Assembly (NCBI GenBank): GCA_023228065.1
Contig: JALOBX010000003.1
Span: forward strand, 1 to 64,000
Reading direction: 5' to 3'
DNA length: 64,000 nt
Source: Candidatus Pacearchaeota archaeon
GTDB lineage: Archaea; Nanoarchaeota; Nanoarchaeia; Pacearchaeales; GW2011-AR1
Shown piece after piece: positions 1-9,171 of the stretch (its first letter is position 1; each line of letters begins with the position of its first letter). The notes below the pieces were generated by a model. The model was not told the DNA's origin. It did no database searches and saw only the letters and a program-made list of their open reading frames with translations. A program made the translations under genes and the position numbers.

Positions 1-227
1 TACTGCGTCCACGTTATAGAAGACCCAGATTTTTGTTGGTCTTCTAATTCTTTTGCAGTAATATTTATTCTGAAACCTCCAGTTCCAGGCCCTCCAGTTC
101 CATTATTATTCATTTCTATCAAAAAATATGGTTGAGCAGAAAAAAGTAAGGGTGACATCTCAATAGTGAAGAAATCTCTAGCTTGATTATCAAGTTTATC
201 CATTCTTATTAATGCATAGTCAGGCAT
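1..227 (-). CDS. Distal tail/virion protein, 3' part outside window
   Basis: Open reading frame starting at an ATG at 227 and running off the left edge of the window; at least 75 codons are visible. The start overlaps the stop of the upstream gene by one base (TAATG), so the two are probably translationally coupled. The visible part reads MPDYALIRMDKLDNQ and contains a Gly-rich NGTGGPGTGG segment. It lies last in the tail gene series, so a virion protein is likely. No domain recognised. Confidence 0.6.
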   Translation of the reverse strand, partial: MPDYALIRMDKLDNQARDFFTIEMSPLLFSAQPYFLIEMNNNGTGGPGTGGFRINITAKELEDQQKSGSSITWTQ

Positions 228-1204
228 TATACTTCTCTTCCTACTACCATAAATGAAAACCAATTATTGCAAGGAGAAGAGTTCGCGGTTACTGTTTCTT
301 TTATCCATATCACAGCGCTTACAGCTAACGTGCCTATATTTGTCATCGCAGACACTATTGTTCCATCTGTTCCTCTATGAACTTCATTATCAAAATTCAA
401 CATATTATTAGCACTTGATTTTAAGACTTGTACAAAATGCTCTGAACCGTATTTATTATGTTGAATAATTACATTTCCTATTGATGCCGAAGATGATAAA
501 TAATTTGACCCTAAATAATTTATAGTACTTGATACATCAGTTGCTGTGGTGGCATCTCCAAAAGGAATTGAAATTATATTATTATCTAAAGCTATTCTTA
601 AAACAGTATTATTAAGTCCCGAATATGTTTCTGTATTATAAGTTGTCAAAGTAGCTTTAGTCTTAGTCGAAAAACTTCTAAAAATAGTATTGTCTGTAGT
701 TATTGTTGCTTTTGTTCCTGACCACTCAACTGTATTAGCTAATGTATAATAGCATTGCGGATTTCTATAATTATCAAGTGTATTCCAATCTATTATAGCA
801 ATACTATTTCCTTCATAAACTCCAACTGCTTCAAAAGATGCGACAACCTTGTCTGTGTTAGCAGAAGTAATTGCTGTGACTAAATAGCCAATTCCTTTCC
901 AATTTGTTAGAGTAGCAGCATAAGATTGAATATCAGTAGCAGACCCTGCTAAGCATGTATAATAAACTCCTGGTTCCCATGATTGATTTCCAATGAAACA
1001 CCAAACGTCTTGAGCAGATCCAACATCAGTTTTAATAAATACTTTTCTATATGAATCTATAGAAGCAGCAGCTAATATATGAGAAAAAATACCTTCTTCT
1101 TGATCAGTAGAATATAGACTAGAAGAAATAGCCCCACCATTATTATCAGAACTATCAATAGTAGTTGCTTTATAGAACTTAACTCTTAAGTTATTAAAAT
1201 TCAC
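227..1204 (-). CDS. Probable tail/receptor-binding region protein (paralogue of the 1490-2788 gene)
   Basis: 325 residues, rich in Ser, Thr, Asn and Ala as in beta-structured virion proteins, with no Cys-rich or enzyme motif. It resembles the product of the gene at 1490-2788: both carry DIQ...(T/Y)W..(I/V)G.L.TAITS near residue 100, then NNTVLRI / DGTVLLL, then IQHNKYGSEHFVQ / IENNRYYSWNYVQ, then GTDGT(I/M)VS. This looks like a duplication of one structural module. Position downstream of the tape measure suggests a distal tail, fibre or adhesin part. The exact role is unknown. Confidence 0.6.
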   Translation of the reverse strand: MNFNNLRVKFYKATTIDSSDNNGGAISSSLYSTDQEEGIFSHILAAASIDSYRKVFIKTDVGSAQDVWCFIGNQSWEPGVYYTCLAGSATDIQSYAATLTNWKGIGYLVTAITSANTDKVVASFEAVGVYEGNSIAIIDWNTLDNYRNPQCYYTLANTVEWSGTKATITTDNTIFRSFSTKTKATLTTYNTETYSGLNNTVLRIALDNNIISIPFGDATTATDVSSTINYLGSNYLSSSASIGNVIIQHNKYGSEHFVQVLKSSANNMLNFDNEVHRGTDGTIVSAMTNIGTLAVSAVIWIKETVTANSSPCNNWFSFMVVGREV

Positions 1205-1479
1205 TTTTTAGAAAATCCATTTGTTTTATTTGCAAAATCAACATATTTTTCTAATTGCTCTTGCTTGAATTTATTAACCCAGTACATACCTATTAAAGCC
1301 AGTCCAACTGTATTAACTCCTATCAGATAAGCCGCTGCTCTTTCTATAATATGGTCTGGGATAAAAGGAATCCAAGCTAAAGAATTGCAAATCAATAACC
1401 AAATAGTTATACAAACAGAAAGAAATGGACCTCGAACTTTTTTATCTTTTTCATCTAAAATGTAATCTTTTAACGACAC
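1201..1479 (-). CDS. Small two-helix membrane protein (holin candidate)
   Basis: 92 residues with two hydrophobic stretches, about 19-38 (FLSVCITIWLLICNSLAW) and 45-66 (RAAAYLIGVNTVGLALIGMYWV), charged at both ends. It overlaps the next gene by four bases (ATGA type), so it belongs to the tail operon. Small two-helix proteins near phage tail genes are often holins, but nothing specific proves it here; it could instead be a virion-associated membrane protein. Confidence 0.55.
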   Translation of the reverse strand: MSLKDYILDEKDKKVRGPFLSVCITIWLLICNSLAWIPFIPDHIIERAAAYLIGVNTVGLALIGMYWVNKFKQEQLEKYVDFANKTNGFSKK

Positions 1480-1489
1480 TTATTGTCTC

Positions 1490-2788
1490 CTACTCACTTG
1501 ATTGTAACCAATAGCTACTTTTGTTTGTTCCCCAACTTTCACAACTTGTTGGGACTATTCTTTTTATCCATATAGCAGCTGCCGAGCTTACTGTATCCCA
1601 TTCAACAGTGTCACCAGCAACAAATGAATTATTAAATGAAGCTGGCTGTATTCGGAAATAATAACTTCCTTGATTTCCTGGATTGTAAGTTGTAGTTATT
1701 GTTCCGCTTGCTACATTCCCTTTTCTATTACCACTTACAGTATACGCTACTGTACTATTAAATGTTAAAGTCCAATGATCGTCAATCGTTCCTATTTTGA
1801 AAGTAGTTATAGGATAATTAGAATTGTCAAATATTCCATATGTTGAAGTAGTTAATAATGAAGCTACAGAAGTTGTAATGGTTCCTAATTCTAAAACACC
1901 ACTTACCATTGTGCCATCAGTTGAAGTTGCTGCATCAGTTGAAAAGCCTATAATTGTTCTAGCATCACCCCCAGTACACTGAACATAATTCCAACTATAA
2001 TACCTATTATTTTCTATTGTAATTTGACCAGAAGGGGTAGCTATTGCTGTTGCATGGTTTCCATAAGCATCTAAAAATGTATTTAAAGTTGTCACAATTC
2101 CAGCAGCAGATTCTGTATTAGGAAATGTTACAGTATGAATAACAGTATTAATATCGAGTAAAAGAACTGTCCCATCCATTCCAGAAAATGTTGTTTCAGT
2201 TCCTATAATAGCTCCTTTAGTTTTTACAGGATAATCAGATTCAACAGTCCCAGAAGCAAGTTTAATATGAGCTTGATTTGCTGCCCAGACTACTCCGCAA
2301 TTAACAGAAGTAGCAATTGTAAACACCTCTAATGGAGCTTCACCGCTGCCATTAAGATTTGTAAAATTAAGTAATGCACACTTACCACCAGGAAGAACTC
2401 CATAAGCACAATCAAAATCAGCATCTAAAGAAGCAGAAACTCCAGAAGTAATAGCTGTTGTTAATTCGCCAACAGTATACCAATATGTATCTTGAAATGA
2501 TTTAGCATTAGTTTGAATATCAGAAGGAGTTCCTTTAGCTACAGCATAATAATCTTGAGATTCAGACGTTCTATCTATACCAAATTGTACATTAACTCCA
2601 GTACCTGCAAGAAGATGAAAAATTATTTTTTTATAAAAGCTTCCACCCGCTGCTCTCTGTGCATTAGATATATTTGGATGAATGTTCTCTGCTGTATTAT
2701 CAAATACTTCAGTATAGACGAAATATCCTCCATTGGTATCAAGCTCATTCCAATATTGAGACTTTCGCCACTTATAAGTTATTGCCAT
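1490..2788 (-). CDS. Probable tail/receptor-binding region protein (longer paralogue)
   Basis: 432 residues, Ser/Thr/Gly/Asn-rich with many short beta-prone segments. It shares several blocks with the 325-residue product at 227-1204 and has an extra segment of about 80 residues near its C-terminus (GIFDNSNYPITTFKIGTIDD onward) ending in a matching AAIWIKRIV / SAVIWIKETV block. The preceding gene is a small Cys protein. Tail fibre, baseplate hub or decoration role inferred from position only. Confidence 0.6.
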   Translation of the reverse strand: MAITYKWRKSQYWNELDTNGGYFVYTEVFDNTAENIHPNISNAQRAAGGSFYKKIIFHLLAGTGVNVQFGIDRTSESQDYYAVAKGTPSDIQTNAKSFQDTYWYTVGELTTAITSGVSASLDADFDCAYGVLPGGKCALLNFTNLNGSGEAPLEVFTIATSVNCGVVWAANQAHIKLASGTVESDYPVKTKGAIIGTETTFSGMDGTVLLLDINTVIHTVTFPNTESAAGIVTTLNTFLDAYGNHATAIATPSGQITIENNRYYSWNYVQCTGGDARTIIGFSTDAATSTDGTMVSGVLELGTITTSVASLLTTSTYGIFDNSNYPITTFKIGTIDDHWTLTFNSTVAYTVSGNRKGNVASGTITTTYNPGNQGSYYFRIQPASFNNSFVAGDTVEWDTVSSAAAIWIKRIVPTSCESWGTNKSSYWLQSSE

Positions 2789-2791
2789 ATA

Positions 2792-2974
2792 TTATTTCTC
2801 CTTCTTCTTCTTTTCAAATCTAATTCCACGATCTCCTTTGAAAGGTTTATGATGATCAAAACTGCTCATAAATATTTCATCTGGTATACCTTTAGGAAAA
2901 GCATCGCAAGGAAGACCAAATTCTATTTTAAAATGAATGCAATTAATACACATAGGAACTTTTCCAGTAGTCAT
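2792..2974 (-). CDS. Small Cys/His protein, C-A-F-P-K-G-I-P family
   Basis: 60 residues. It has C..C (CINC), then CDAFPKGIP, then FDHHKPFKGDRGIRFE, giving a likely C-C-C-H zinc site. Four other genes here encode the same arrangement (27212-27379, 29463-29642, 36123-36311, 48833-49096), always next to virion or effector genes. It is nearly identical in its second half to the 29463 copy. Function unknown; family assignment is from the shared pattern only. Confidence 0.65.
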   Translation of the reverse strand: MTTGKVPMCINCIHFKIEFGLPCDAFPKGIPDEIFMSSFDHHKPFKGDRGIRFEKKKKEK

Positions 2975-2976
2975 AA

Positions 2977-3795
2977 TTATTTTACCTTTTCTAAAACTTT
3001 ATTTACCTGTTTCATTAATAAATTATTTTCTTTATTATATTTAGACCCAGCTATGGAGGATAAAAAGCCTTCTGCAAAAGCTTCACTTGTATTTCTTAAT
3101 GAATTTATACCTAAATCTGTAATATGACTTAGATTAGATTCTTTAATATCCATGTATCTAGCATCAAAAGAATATCTATCATCATCAGAAATAGAATGAT
3201 AAATAAGGTGGCCAAATTCATGATAAAACACATTTTTAATAGCATCTTTTTCAAATGTTATAGCATGAAAGGGTTTTTCCCTTATTGGGCCTATTTCAAG
3301 TGCTTCATCATAAAGAGATTGAAAAATATTTCTCTGTAAATAATTTTTATTAAAAGTAATATAAAATTCTTTAGCAAAATTCTTATTTCTCCTGCAATCC
3401 GCTAGGGAATTTGTTAAAATTCCTTCTGCTTTATCATTCAACTTAATCCCTCTATCTACAGCAGGATCGATTTTGGTACCTACATAATTTAAATTTTTGA
3501 AAGCTTCTGGAAAAATTTTTTTACATTTTATCATAGAATCTTTTAACGATTTTAAATCTTTTATAGGCATTCCATCTAAATCAAAGCTCACACCACTAAA
3601 AGTTTTTAAAATATCCATATTAGCAATATATAGTTTATTTTTTTTAATTTTATTTTTTAACTGCTTGCCTGTCTTAGTCAATTTAACAATCTTCTTTCCA
3701 CTTTTTAAAGAAGCTAAAGCTTTTCCTTTGTCTGGATTTGGATCCTTAAAAGGAGGGCTGGGCTCTTTTCTTTCTCTTGGACCTGGCCAGCTCAT
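2977..3795 (-). CDS. Leader-tagged HExxH zinc metallopeptidase effector
   Basis: 272 residues. Residues 1-50 are the shared leader (GPRERKEPSPPFKDPNPDK, then KKIVKLTKTGKQLKNKIK). The C-terminal domain has HEFGH at 192-196 and a downstream SEAFAEGF (about 237-244) whose Glu is the expected third zinc ligand of a gluzincin. The same HExxH...(E)..AE.F layout occurs in two other leader proteins (29639, 36305). The gene lies between the tape measure region and the distal tail genes, overlapping the next upstream gene by four bases. A peptidase acting on a host protein after infection is inferred. Confidence 0.8.
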   Translation of the reverse strand: MSWPGPRERKEPSPPFKDPNPDKGKALASLKSGKKIVKLTKTGKQLKNKIKKNKLYIANMDILKTFSGVSFDLDGMPIKDLKSLKDSMIKCKKIFPEAFKNLNYVGTKIDPAVDRGIKLNDKAEGILTNSLADCRRNKNFAKEFYITFNKNYLQRNIFQSLYDEALEIGPIREKPFHAITFEKDAIKNVFYHEFGHLIYHSISDDDRYSFDARYMDIKESNLSHITDLGINSLRNTSEAFAEGFLSSIAGSKYNKENNLLMKQVNKVLEKVK

Positions 3796-4181
3796 AGTCT
3801 AATTAACCTTATAGTCCCTACAAATACATCATCAGATGCTGGGCTTGCTATCGCATAAGCTGGCTGAAAGGTAACTGCTGCTCCATCAACTGAATTAAAC
3901 ATCACTGTTCCCATATCTTTTTCTCTAAATGTACAAGCATATGTAGCCCCAACATCTTCTGAAAGAGCTTTTAGAGAATTAACCATGCTATAATACATAT
4001 GACCTTGAAAAGTATATGGTATCGCTATTGAACTTATATCAGAAACCTGAATAGATGTACCACCATCAATAGTCAACGTTGCTCGCATAGCAATTTTATT
4101 AACTGTAAATTCATCTGACCAGAAAAATTCAAAATCTGACCATAACTCACCAAGACCTAATGTAGAAACACCTGTTGACAT
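3792..4181 (-). CDS. Tail protein downstream of the tape measure
   Basis: 129 residues, Ser/Thr-rich with few charges, no enzyme motif. It starts one base into the tape-measure stop and overlaps the following effector by four bases. Genes in this position usually encode a small tail-tip or distal tail component; that assignment is positional. Confidence 0.5.
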   Translation of the reverse strand: MSTGVSTLGLGELWSDFEFFWSDEFTVNKIAMRATLTIDGGTSIQVSDISSIAIPYTFQGHMYYSMVNSLKALSEDVGATYACTFREKDMGTVMFNSVDGAAVTFQPAYAIASPASDDVFVGTIRLIRL

Positions 4182-7100
4182 TAGTAAGCTCCTACAAGTT
4201 TAGAATTCTTTAAAGCTTCTACCAATTCTTTAACTACAGCTTTTTCACCTTTTAAAGGATAAGAACCACCACCGATATTCAAGTTCAATGTAATTTCTTC
4301 TCCAGATGTTTTTCCAGATGTTGGCATTTTCATATTATTAATAGCAGATATAAAATCTTTACCAAAATAGTCAACTGCTGCTTTTTTGACAACATATTCA
4401 CCCGGTTCTAACTTTGTAGGAATTATGTCTCCTTTACCAGAACCTTTAACTAAACCACCTGTTTGTAAGCCAGTAATTGCTCCTTGACTATGAGGAGTAC
4501 CTTCGAATACAGGACTGCCTCTATCTACTTCAGCTAGAGCTTTTTTAAGATCCTTAGCTCCCTCTATACTTTTGTCTATTTCACTTCTTATTCCTTTCAT
4601 TTTAGTTTCTAAAGCGGTCATAGAGCCTAATAATTCGCCATCTGTCATAATAGTTTTAAAATTAGCAGCTTCAACATCTATTTGGGCTCCAGCTATATTG
4701 GTAAAAGCTGTTTCAATAGCAGATATAGCTGCCTTAGAATCTTCTATACTAGTTTTAAAAGTATCAGCAACTTTAAGAAATTCAGATTGTTTTTCAAGTA
4801 AAGCTTTAGCAACTTTTTCACCAGTATCTTTAGCAGTTGTAGTAAGTTCTTTATCTAAGCTATTAAACAAATCGTTTAGAGCTTTAACAGAAGCGCCAGC
4901 TATTTCTTGAGTTGGAATAGAATCTATTAATGAACTAATCCTATTTATTCTTCGCATCAACTCTTCTTGAGTAGTAACTTCACCAGCATTTACATCACTG
5001 CGAAGATCACGCATTTCATCTCTAGCTCTTTTTTCAGTATCTCTTACTCTCTCAAGATCAGTCATTTGAGATCTAGATCTATTTACTCTAGCATCTTCTC
5101 TTGACTGTAAGAAATCTTCTATTGCTTGGTCAACTGCTTTGGCTGCTTCGCCATAAGCCCTAGCTACTTCTGTTGCATGATTATATGCGCTAGTAACTGT
5201 GGCTTTCCACTCTTCATAAGCTACTTTAGCGTTTGTGTTGTGTTCTTTTTCAAGTTCTCTTGTAGCGGTATTAAACTCTTCTGTGCCTTGTTTAATAGTC
5301 TTAATAATATTTGCCATTTTAGTATTATAGAGTTCATCAGCGATGTTTAACTCTGAGTCTTTAGCTTCGGTAGCCATACGAACTCTAGCAGACAAATATT
5401 CTTTTTCAATTTGTATTCTTCTTCTTAGATAATCTTCACTTCCAGCTTTAGGTCCAGTAGTACTTAATTCATCTAATTGTTTCTGTCTATTTTGATCTAA
5501 TGCAAGATATTCCTCTTCTCTTTGTCTTTTTCTAGTTTCAGTTTCTAATTTTGCTTTTTCAGTTATAGCATCTTGTAACTTTGCAAATTCAGCATATTTT
5601 TCTTTTAATCTATCTAGTTGTGTCCCAAGTTTTTCATAATCACCTTTTAATTTTTCTGTAGCTTCTATTACCTTTTCATCTGCATAAACAACATCTAACT
5701 GAGCTTCTGCTAAGCTAAGTAGCTGATCTTTTACTTCAGGAGTGATAATTTTTTGTCTTTCTAATTCTAAAATGTAAGATGAAATTCCTTTTTTTGCTTC
5801 GGCTAAAGAAATACCTTGTTTTTTATAAGCCAAAATATAATTATCTATATTATCTTGTATTATCTTTCTGCTTTCTTCCATTTTACTTTTTTGCTTTTCA
5901 TCTAGTTGATCTTTAGAAAGAATAATACCCTCAATTGCCCCTATTACACCAGAAACTTGTTGAGCAAACCAGGCATCAGATATATCCATACCTGTTTTCA
6001 TTACTTCTTTGAAAGCGTCCCAGTATCTACCTTCTTCTTTGGCTAACTCAACTATTTCGTGGCCTAAGGCTCTCCTGCGGTCAATAGCCATTTCATACTT
6101 TCTAAAAACAGTATCTATGTTTTCAGCAGTAGTTACTTCACCACCGCCAAGGGAGCCTAACATGCTTGTATAATACCCAGCTTCATCAGAAATAAAGCTT
6201 TCTAATGATTTTTTCTGTTTTTCAAAACTTTTAGTGGCTATATCATTCATACGATCTATAATCTCTTGAAGCAACTCTTTTTGTTTTCCAAGCGGTGCGT
6301 TCATATTTTCTATTAATTCTGGATACTTAGCAAAATTTTCTATTGCAAAAGTAATATACTCATTCCTCTTTTCTCCAGTAGATAATTCTTTATTATTTAA
6401 ATCTTCTTGTAATTTAGAAGCTTCAGATATAGCAGTTTTTATTTCTTCATAATTTTTAGCTAATTCTTCAGTTGTAGTTTTATTTAATTCTAAAACATCA
6501 TTTCCGCGTTTTAGACTAATAACTATACCTGTTAAGAGAAGGCCAACTGCAGTTAGAATAATGGGAAGCTTTGGTAATAAAGCCATTAATCCAGAACCTT
6601 TTGCTACTTCAAGAGAAATACCACTAAAAGCTTGCCCCATTTCAGAAACACCTTCTACAACTCCACCAGCAGCAGCTTTAACGCCAACTAAGCCTTTAGC
6701 AAGCTTTATTAACATGCCAGAACTTTCTACAAGATTAATAGCTTCTAATTGAAAGACTATCTTTTTTAATGCATCATTTAACAAAATCATAGAAGGAACC
6801 ACCACTGCAGCAGTTGTTCCAAGGCTCATTAAAGCAGGAAACCTTTCCCTTAATTTTAAAAGCCCTTCTGAAAAAAGAATAACAATATCTAAAGCCTTTT
6901 TCATTGCAGGAACAAAAGTTTCTCCCCAAGCTACTCTTGATTCTTTAGTAATAAGAGATAAGAGTTTCATTTTCCCAGCAACACTATCAAGGCCTATTCC
7001 ATAGGTACCTTCAATCTTTTTTCCTTCCTTAAGAACTTCATTAAGCATTATTTGCTGTTTTTGTTTTTGTGTCAAAGCTGCTGTAGTTACACCATTTGCC

Positions 7101-7645
7101 TTAGCATATTCTTTTTCAGCTTCAGCTAAATCTATAGTGATACCCATTGATCTTAATGTCATTGGATAAAGCATTTGAATACTTTGAACAATTCTTGTTA
7201 AAGCTTCACTTTCACTAGTTCCAGCTATTGTAGCTGCATTCATTGCTACTTTTGCAAGAGCAGAAGATTTTTCTATATCAACATTAGCTTGGATCATTTT
7301 TGTCATATTAAGGGAAGCTTCGTCAGCATTAAAGCCAAGCTTTTCCATGGCTTCGCTTTGAGCTAATATTTTTCCAGTAGAATAGCCAGCATTATTACCC
7401 ACATTCTTTAAAACTTCGCCCAATACTTGAACTCTAGAAGCTTCTGCTCCAACTTGTTTTAAGAATGCAAATAATTTACCAGCAACATATGTTGAAGCTA
7501 TAGTTAGAATAGAAGAAGCAACTTCATCAAAAGCTCCAGACATTCCTTCTGCGGCTTTTTCTGCTTCAGTTTGCATAGCATTGAAGCCTTGAGAAACTCC
7601 GCCATACTCAGTTAGGAGTTTATAAACAAAATTTCCACCTTCCAT
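4181..7645 (-). CDS. Tail tape measure protein
   Basis: 1154 residues, by far the longest structural protein. Alpha-helical throughout with hydrophobic segments around 270-290 and 355-385 (LPIILTAVGLLLTGIVISL), long Lys/Glu coiled coil around 590-900, and a C-terminal part with GLQTGGLVKGSGKGDIIPTK and EPGEYVV, typical of tape measure proteins. It follows the frameshifting tail chaperone genes, the usual order. Its length would predict a tail of roughly 170 nm using the general rule of about 1.5 angstrom per residue. Confidence 0.92.
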   Translation of the reverse strand: MEGGNFVYKLLTEYGGVSQGFNAMQTEAEKAAEGMSGAFDEVASSILTIASTYVAGKLFAFLKQVGAEASRVQVLGEVLKNVGNNAGYSTGKILAQSEAMEKLGFNADEASLNMTKMIQANVDIEKSSALAKVAMNAATIAGTSESEALTRIVQSIQMLYPMTLRSMGITIDLAEAEKEYAKANGVTTAALTQKQKQQIMLNEVLKEGKKIEGTYGIGLDSVAGKMKLLSLITKESRVAWGETFVPAMKKALDIVILFSEGLLKLRERFPALMSLGTTAAVVVPSMILLNDALKKIVFQLEAINLVESSGMLIKLAKGLVGVKAAAGGVVEGVSEMGQAFSGISLEVAKGSGLMALLPKLPIILTAVGLLLTGIVISLKRGNDVLELNKTTTEELAKNYEEIKTAISEASKLQEDLNNKELSTGEKRNEYITFAIENFAKYPELIENMNAPLGKQKELLQEIIDRMNDIATKSFEKQKKSLESFISDEAGYYTSMLGSLGGGEVTTAENIDTVFRKYEMAIDRRRALGHEIVELAKEEGRYWDAFKEVMKTGMDISDAWFAQQVSGVIGAIEGIILSKDQLDEKQKSKMEESRKIIQDNIDNYILAYKKQGISLAEAKKGISSYILELERQKIITPEVKDQLLSLAEAQLDVVYADEKVIEATEKLKGDYEKLGTQLDRLKEKYAEFAKLQDAITEKAKLETETRKRQREEEYLALDQNRQKQLDELSTTGPKAGSEDYLRRRIQIEKEYLSARVRMATEAKDSELNIADELYNTKMANIIKTIKQGTEEFNTATRELEKEHNTNAKVAYEEWKATVTSAYNHATEVARAYGEAAKAVDQAIEDFLQSREDARVNRSRSQMTDLERVRDTEKRARDEMRDLRSDVNAGEVTTQEELMRRINRISSLIDSIPTQEIAGASVKALNDLFNSLDKELTTTAKDTGEKVAKALLEKQSEFLKVADTFKTSIEDSKAAISAIETAFTNIAGAQIDVEAANFKTIMTDGELLGSMTALETKMKGIRSEIDKSIEGAKDLKKALAEVDRGSPVFEGTPHSQGAITGLQTGGLVKGSGKGDIIPTKLEPGEYVVKKAAVDYFGKDFISAINNMKMPTSGKTSGEEITLNLNIGGGSYPLKGEKAVVKELVEALKNSKLVGAY

Positions 7646-8275
7646 TTACTTTATTCCTGCTTCTTTACCGATTTCATCTACAAAAAATTCTACTCTTTCA
7701 TTTAACCACTTTTGATAAGTTTTATAATGAAAATCAGCTACTCTTGTTACAAATTTATTTCCAACAGGTCCTTCTGGCATATCACCTGGTTGTACTACAG
7801 ATACAGGTCCTAAATTATATTGATCTTCATGCATCCTCCAAGCATATGGCATTGAAGAAGAAATTATCCCTACCACTGCTCTTCTTCTTGGATCTGGCGG
7901 AATATCTGTTTGCTCTTCATTTATTTTTCTAATTGGATTAGATGGATTTATCTCCCCATCTGGACCGCCAGTTGTAGTTGGCACGACTTCAACTTCATCA
8001 ACATTTGCTTTCAAACTTGCTCTTAAATAGCCATCTAAAATAGGCGCAAGAACAGCGGCTCTTTCAGTAGCATGAGTAACTATGGATATCATTCCAGCCC
8101 TAAGTGCTTGCTGTAGAAAAATATCTTTTTTCTCACCAAGTAAATCTAAAAATGCTTGTGTTTCTTTAGAAGGAATTAGTTTAAATCTAACTAAATTTGA
8201 ATTTTTACCACTAACTTTATTTGTTACTTTAACCTTGTTAGTTAGCTTAACTTTAGGAACATTTAACTTTACCAT
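7646..8275 (-). CDS. HK97 gp10-like head-tail/neck protein (probable)
   Basis: 209 residues. After a basic N-terminus, the part ERAAVLAPILDGYLRASL (about 68-85) followed later by SSMPYAWRMHE matches the usual pattern of gp10-type proteins (APvdTG.L..s, then Y..y.E.G). It lies directly between the tail chaperones and the tape measure, which is an unusual slot for a neck protein, so a tail completion role is also possible. Confidence 0.55.
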   Translation of the reverse strand: MVKLNVPKVKLTNKVKVTNKVSGKNSNLVRFKLIPSKETQAFLDLLGEKKDIFLQQALRAGMISIVTHATERAAVLAPILDGYLRASLKANVDEVEVVPTTTGGPDGEINPSNPIRKINEEQTDIPPDPRRRAVVGIISSSMPYAWRMHEDQYNLGPVSVVQPGDMPEGPVGNKFVTRVADFHYKTYQKWLNERVEFFVDEIGKEAGIK

Positions 8276-8689
8276 CTATAAAGGCTTCCCAAATTTGCTG
8301 CTTACTGTTTTGACAGCTCCAGCTAAATAGTTATTGTATTCATCAATAGTCATTTCTTTAAATTTCTTAGTTGGTTTAATTATTCTTTTATTATCTTCTT
8401 CTTCAACAACCAAGCCTTTTTCTGTTTTCTTTACTTTCTTTTTCTTATTTTTATCTTCTTCTTTATAATCTTTTAGAACACTAACAAATGAAAATAGTAT
8501 AAGTTGAGCTTCTGTATATTCATTTACGATTTCTTTAAAGCTAGTCCCCCAAGCTTCACAATATGATAAGTAACTTGCAATTGGACCAATAAAATTACTT
8601 ACTGGTTCTGGTCTACTATTATCTTGTTCATCATAGAGAATTCCTTGGAGAACCGATTCAACACTAACATGGCTCGCCAAGGAAAGAAT
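8276..8689 (-). CDS. Tail assembly chaperone, frameshift extension (T part of G-T fusion)
   Basis: This frame has no credible start of its own (only a TTG without a ribosome site) but is open right from the TTTTTTA site at 8689-8695. A -1 slip there joins the first 150 residues of the upstream chaperone to 137 residues from this frame, giving a 287-residue fusion. The extension is acidic/basic mixed with a Lys-rich stretch (DKNKKKKVKKTEKG). This is the classical arrangement of phage lambda gpG/gpGT, where the short and long forms both bind the tape measure during tail assembly. Confidence 0.85.
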   Translation of the reverse strand: MLSLASHVSVESVLQGILYDEQDNSRPEPVSNFIGPIASYLSYCEAWGTSFKEIVNEYTEAQLILFSFVSVLKDYKEEDKNKKKKVKKTEKGLVVEEEDNKRIIKPTKKFKEMTIDEYNNYLAGAVKTVSSKFGKPL

Positions 8690-9138
8690 AAAAAATTTTG
8701 TTCTTCCTCGATACCAAGCTGGGCTTCTAATAATGGAATAATTTCTTGTAGTGTTACTACATCTTCTATATCTTTAGGAATATTTCCATCGTCATCTTTA
8801 ATTTCTATTTTATAAAACTCCATTAATATTGCAAAGGTTTTGCATAACTCTTCTGCAAGTTCTAAATCATCTTTTACTTTATTTTCTTGTTTATTTGAAA
8901 GAAAAGCTGGTTTAACTAGTGAAGTTCTAAAAGCTTCTAAATTCTTAAAAGCTCTTTTTGCATAGCTTAAAGGAAGAGGTCTTAAATTTATTTCTTGATT
9001 TCTAAAAGTTATACGTTCTACTCTTGGAAAAGAAATAGCTTCTTGGACTTCTTGGAGTTGTTCTGGGGTGAGTTTTTTTGGTTCTTTAGTTTCTTCTTTC
9101 TGATCTAATATTTCTTCGGTCATAATAAGTCTCCTCAA
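8599..9138 (-). CDS. Tail assembly chaperone (G form)
   Basis: 179 residues, start ATG at 9138 preceded by AGGAGA. Contains ITFRNQEINLRPLPLSYAKRAF near residue 45, then a helical region. It lies immediately before the tape measure block and its last 90 bases overlap a second reading frame in the -1 phase, with a canonical slippery heptamer in frame. Position plus frameshift identify it as the tail assembly chaperone. Confidence 0.85.
   Translation of the reverse strand: MRRLIMTEEILDQKEETKEPKKLTPEQLQEVQEAISFPRVERITFRNQEINLRPLPLSYAKRAFKNLEAFRTSLVKPAFLSNKQENKVKDDLELAEELCKTFAILMEFYKIEIKDDDGNIPKDIEDVVTLQEIIPLLEAQLGIEEEQNFLFFPWRAMLVLNRFSKEFSMMNKIIVDQNQ
8689..8695 (-). promoter_or_regulatory. -1 programmed ribosomal frameshift site TTTTTTA
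   Basis: In the zero frame the codons read CAA AAT TTT TTA TTC. The heptamer T-TTT-TTA is the strongest known class of -1 slippery site, and the overlapping A-AAT-TTT also fits the X-XXY-YYZ rule. After the slip the new frame is open for 137 codons. Confidence 0.85.
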
Positions 9139-9171
9139 CTTGTTCGATAGAGATTAAATAAAATTATCTAA

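Noticed and set aside
2513..3127. Plus-strand ORF opposite tail and peptidase genes
   Set aside because: It is antisense to well-supported minus-strand genes with motifs, has no ribosome site and reads as low-complexity Ser/Phe/Ile sequence. The same applies to other antisense ORFs across the window.
8276..8680. Independent gene starting at TTG 8680
   Set aside because: No ribosome site and the frame is open back to the slippery heptamer, so it is the frameshift product.
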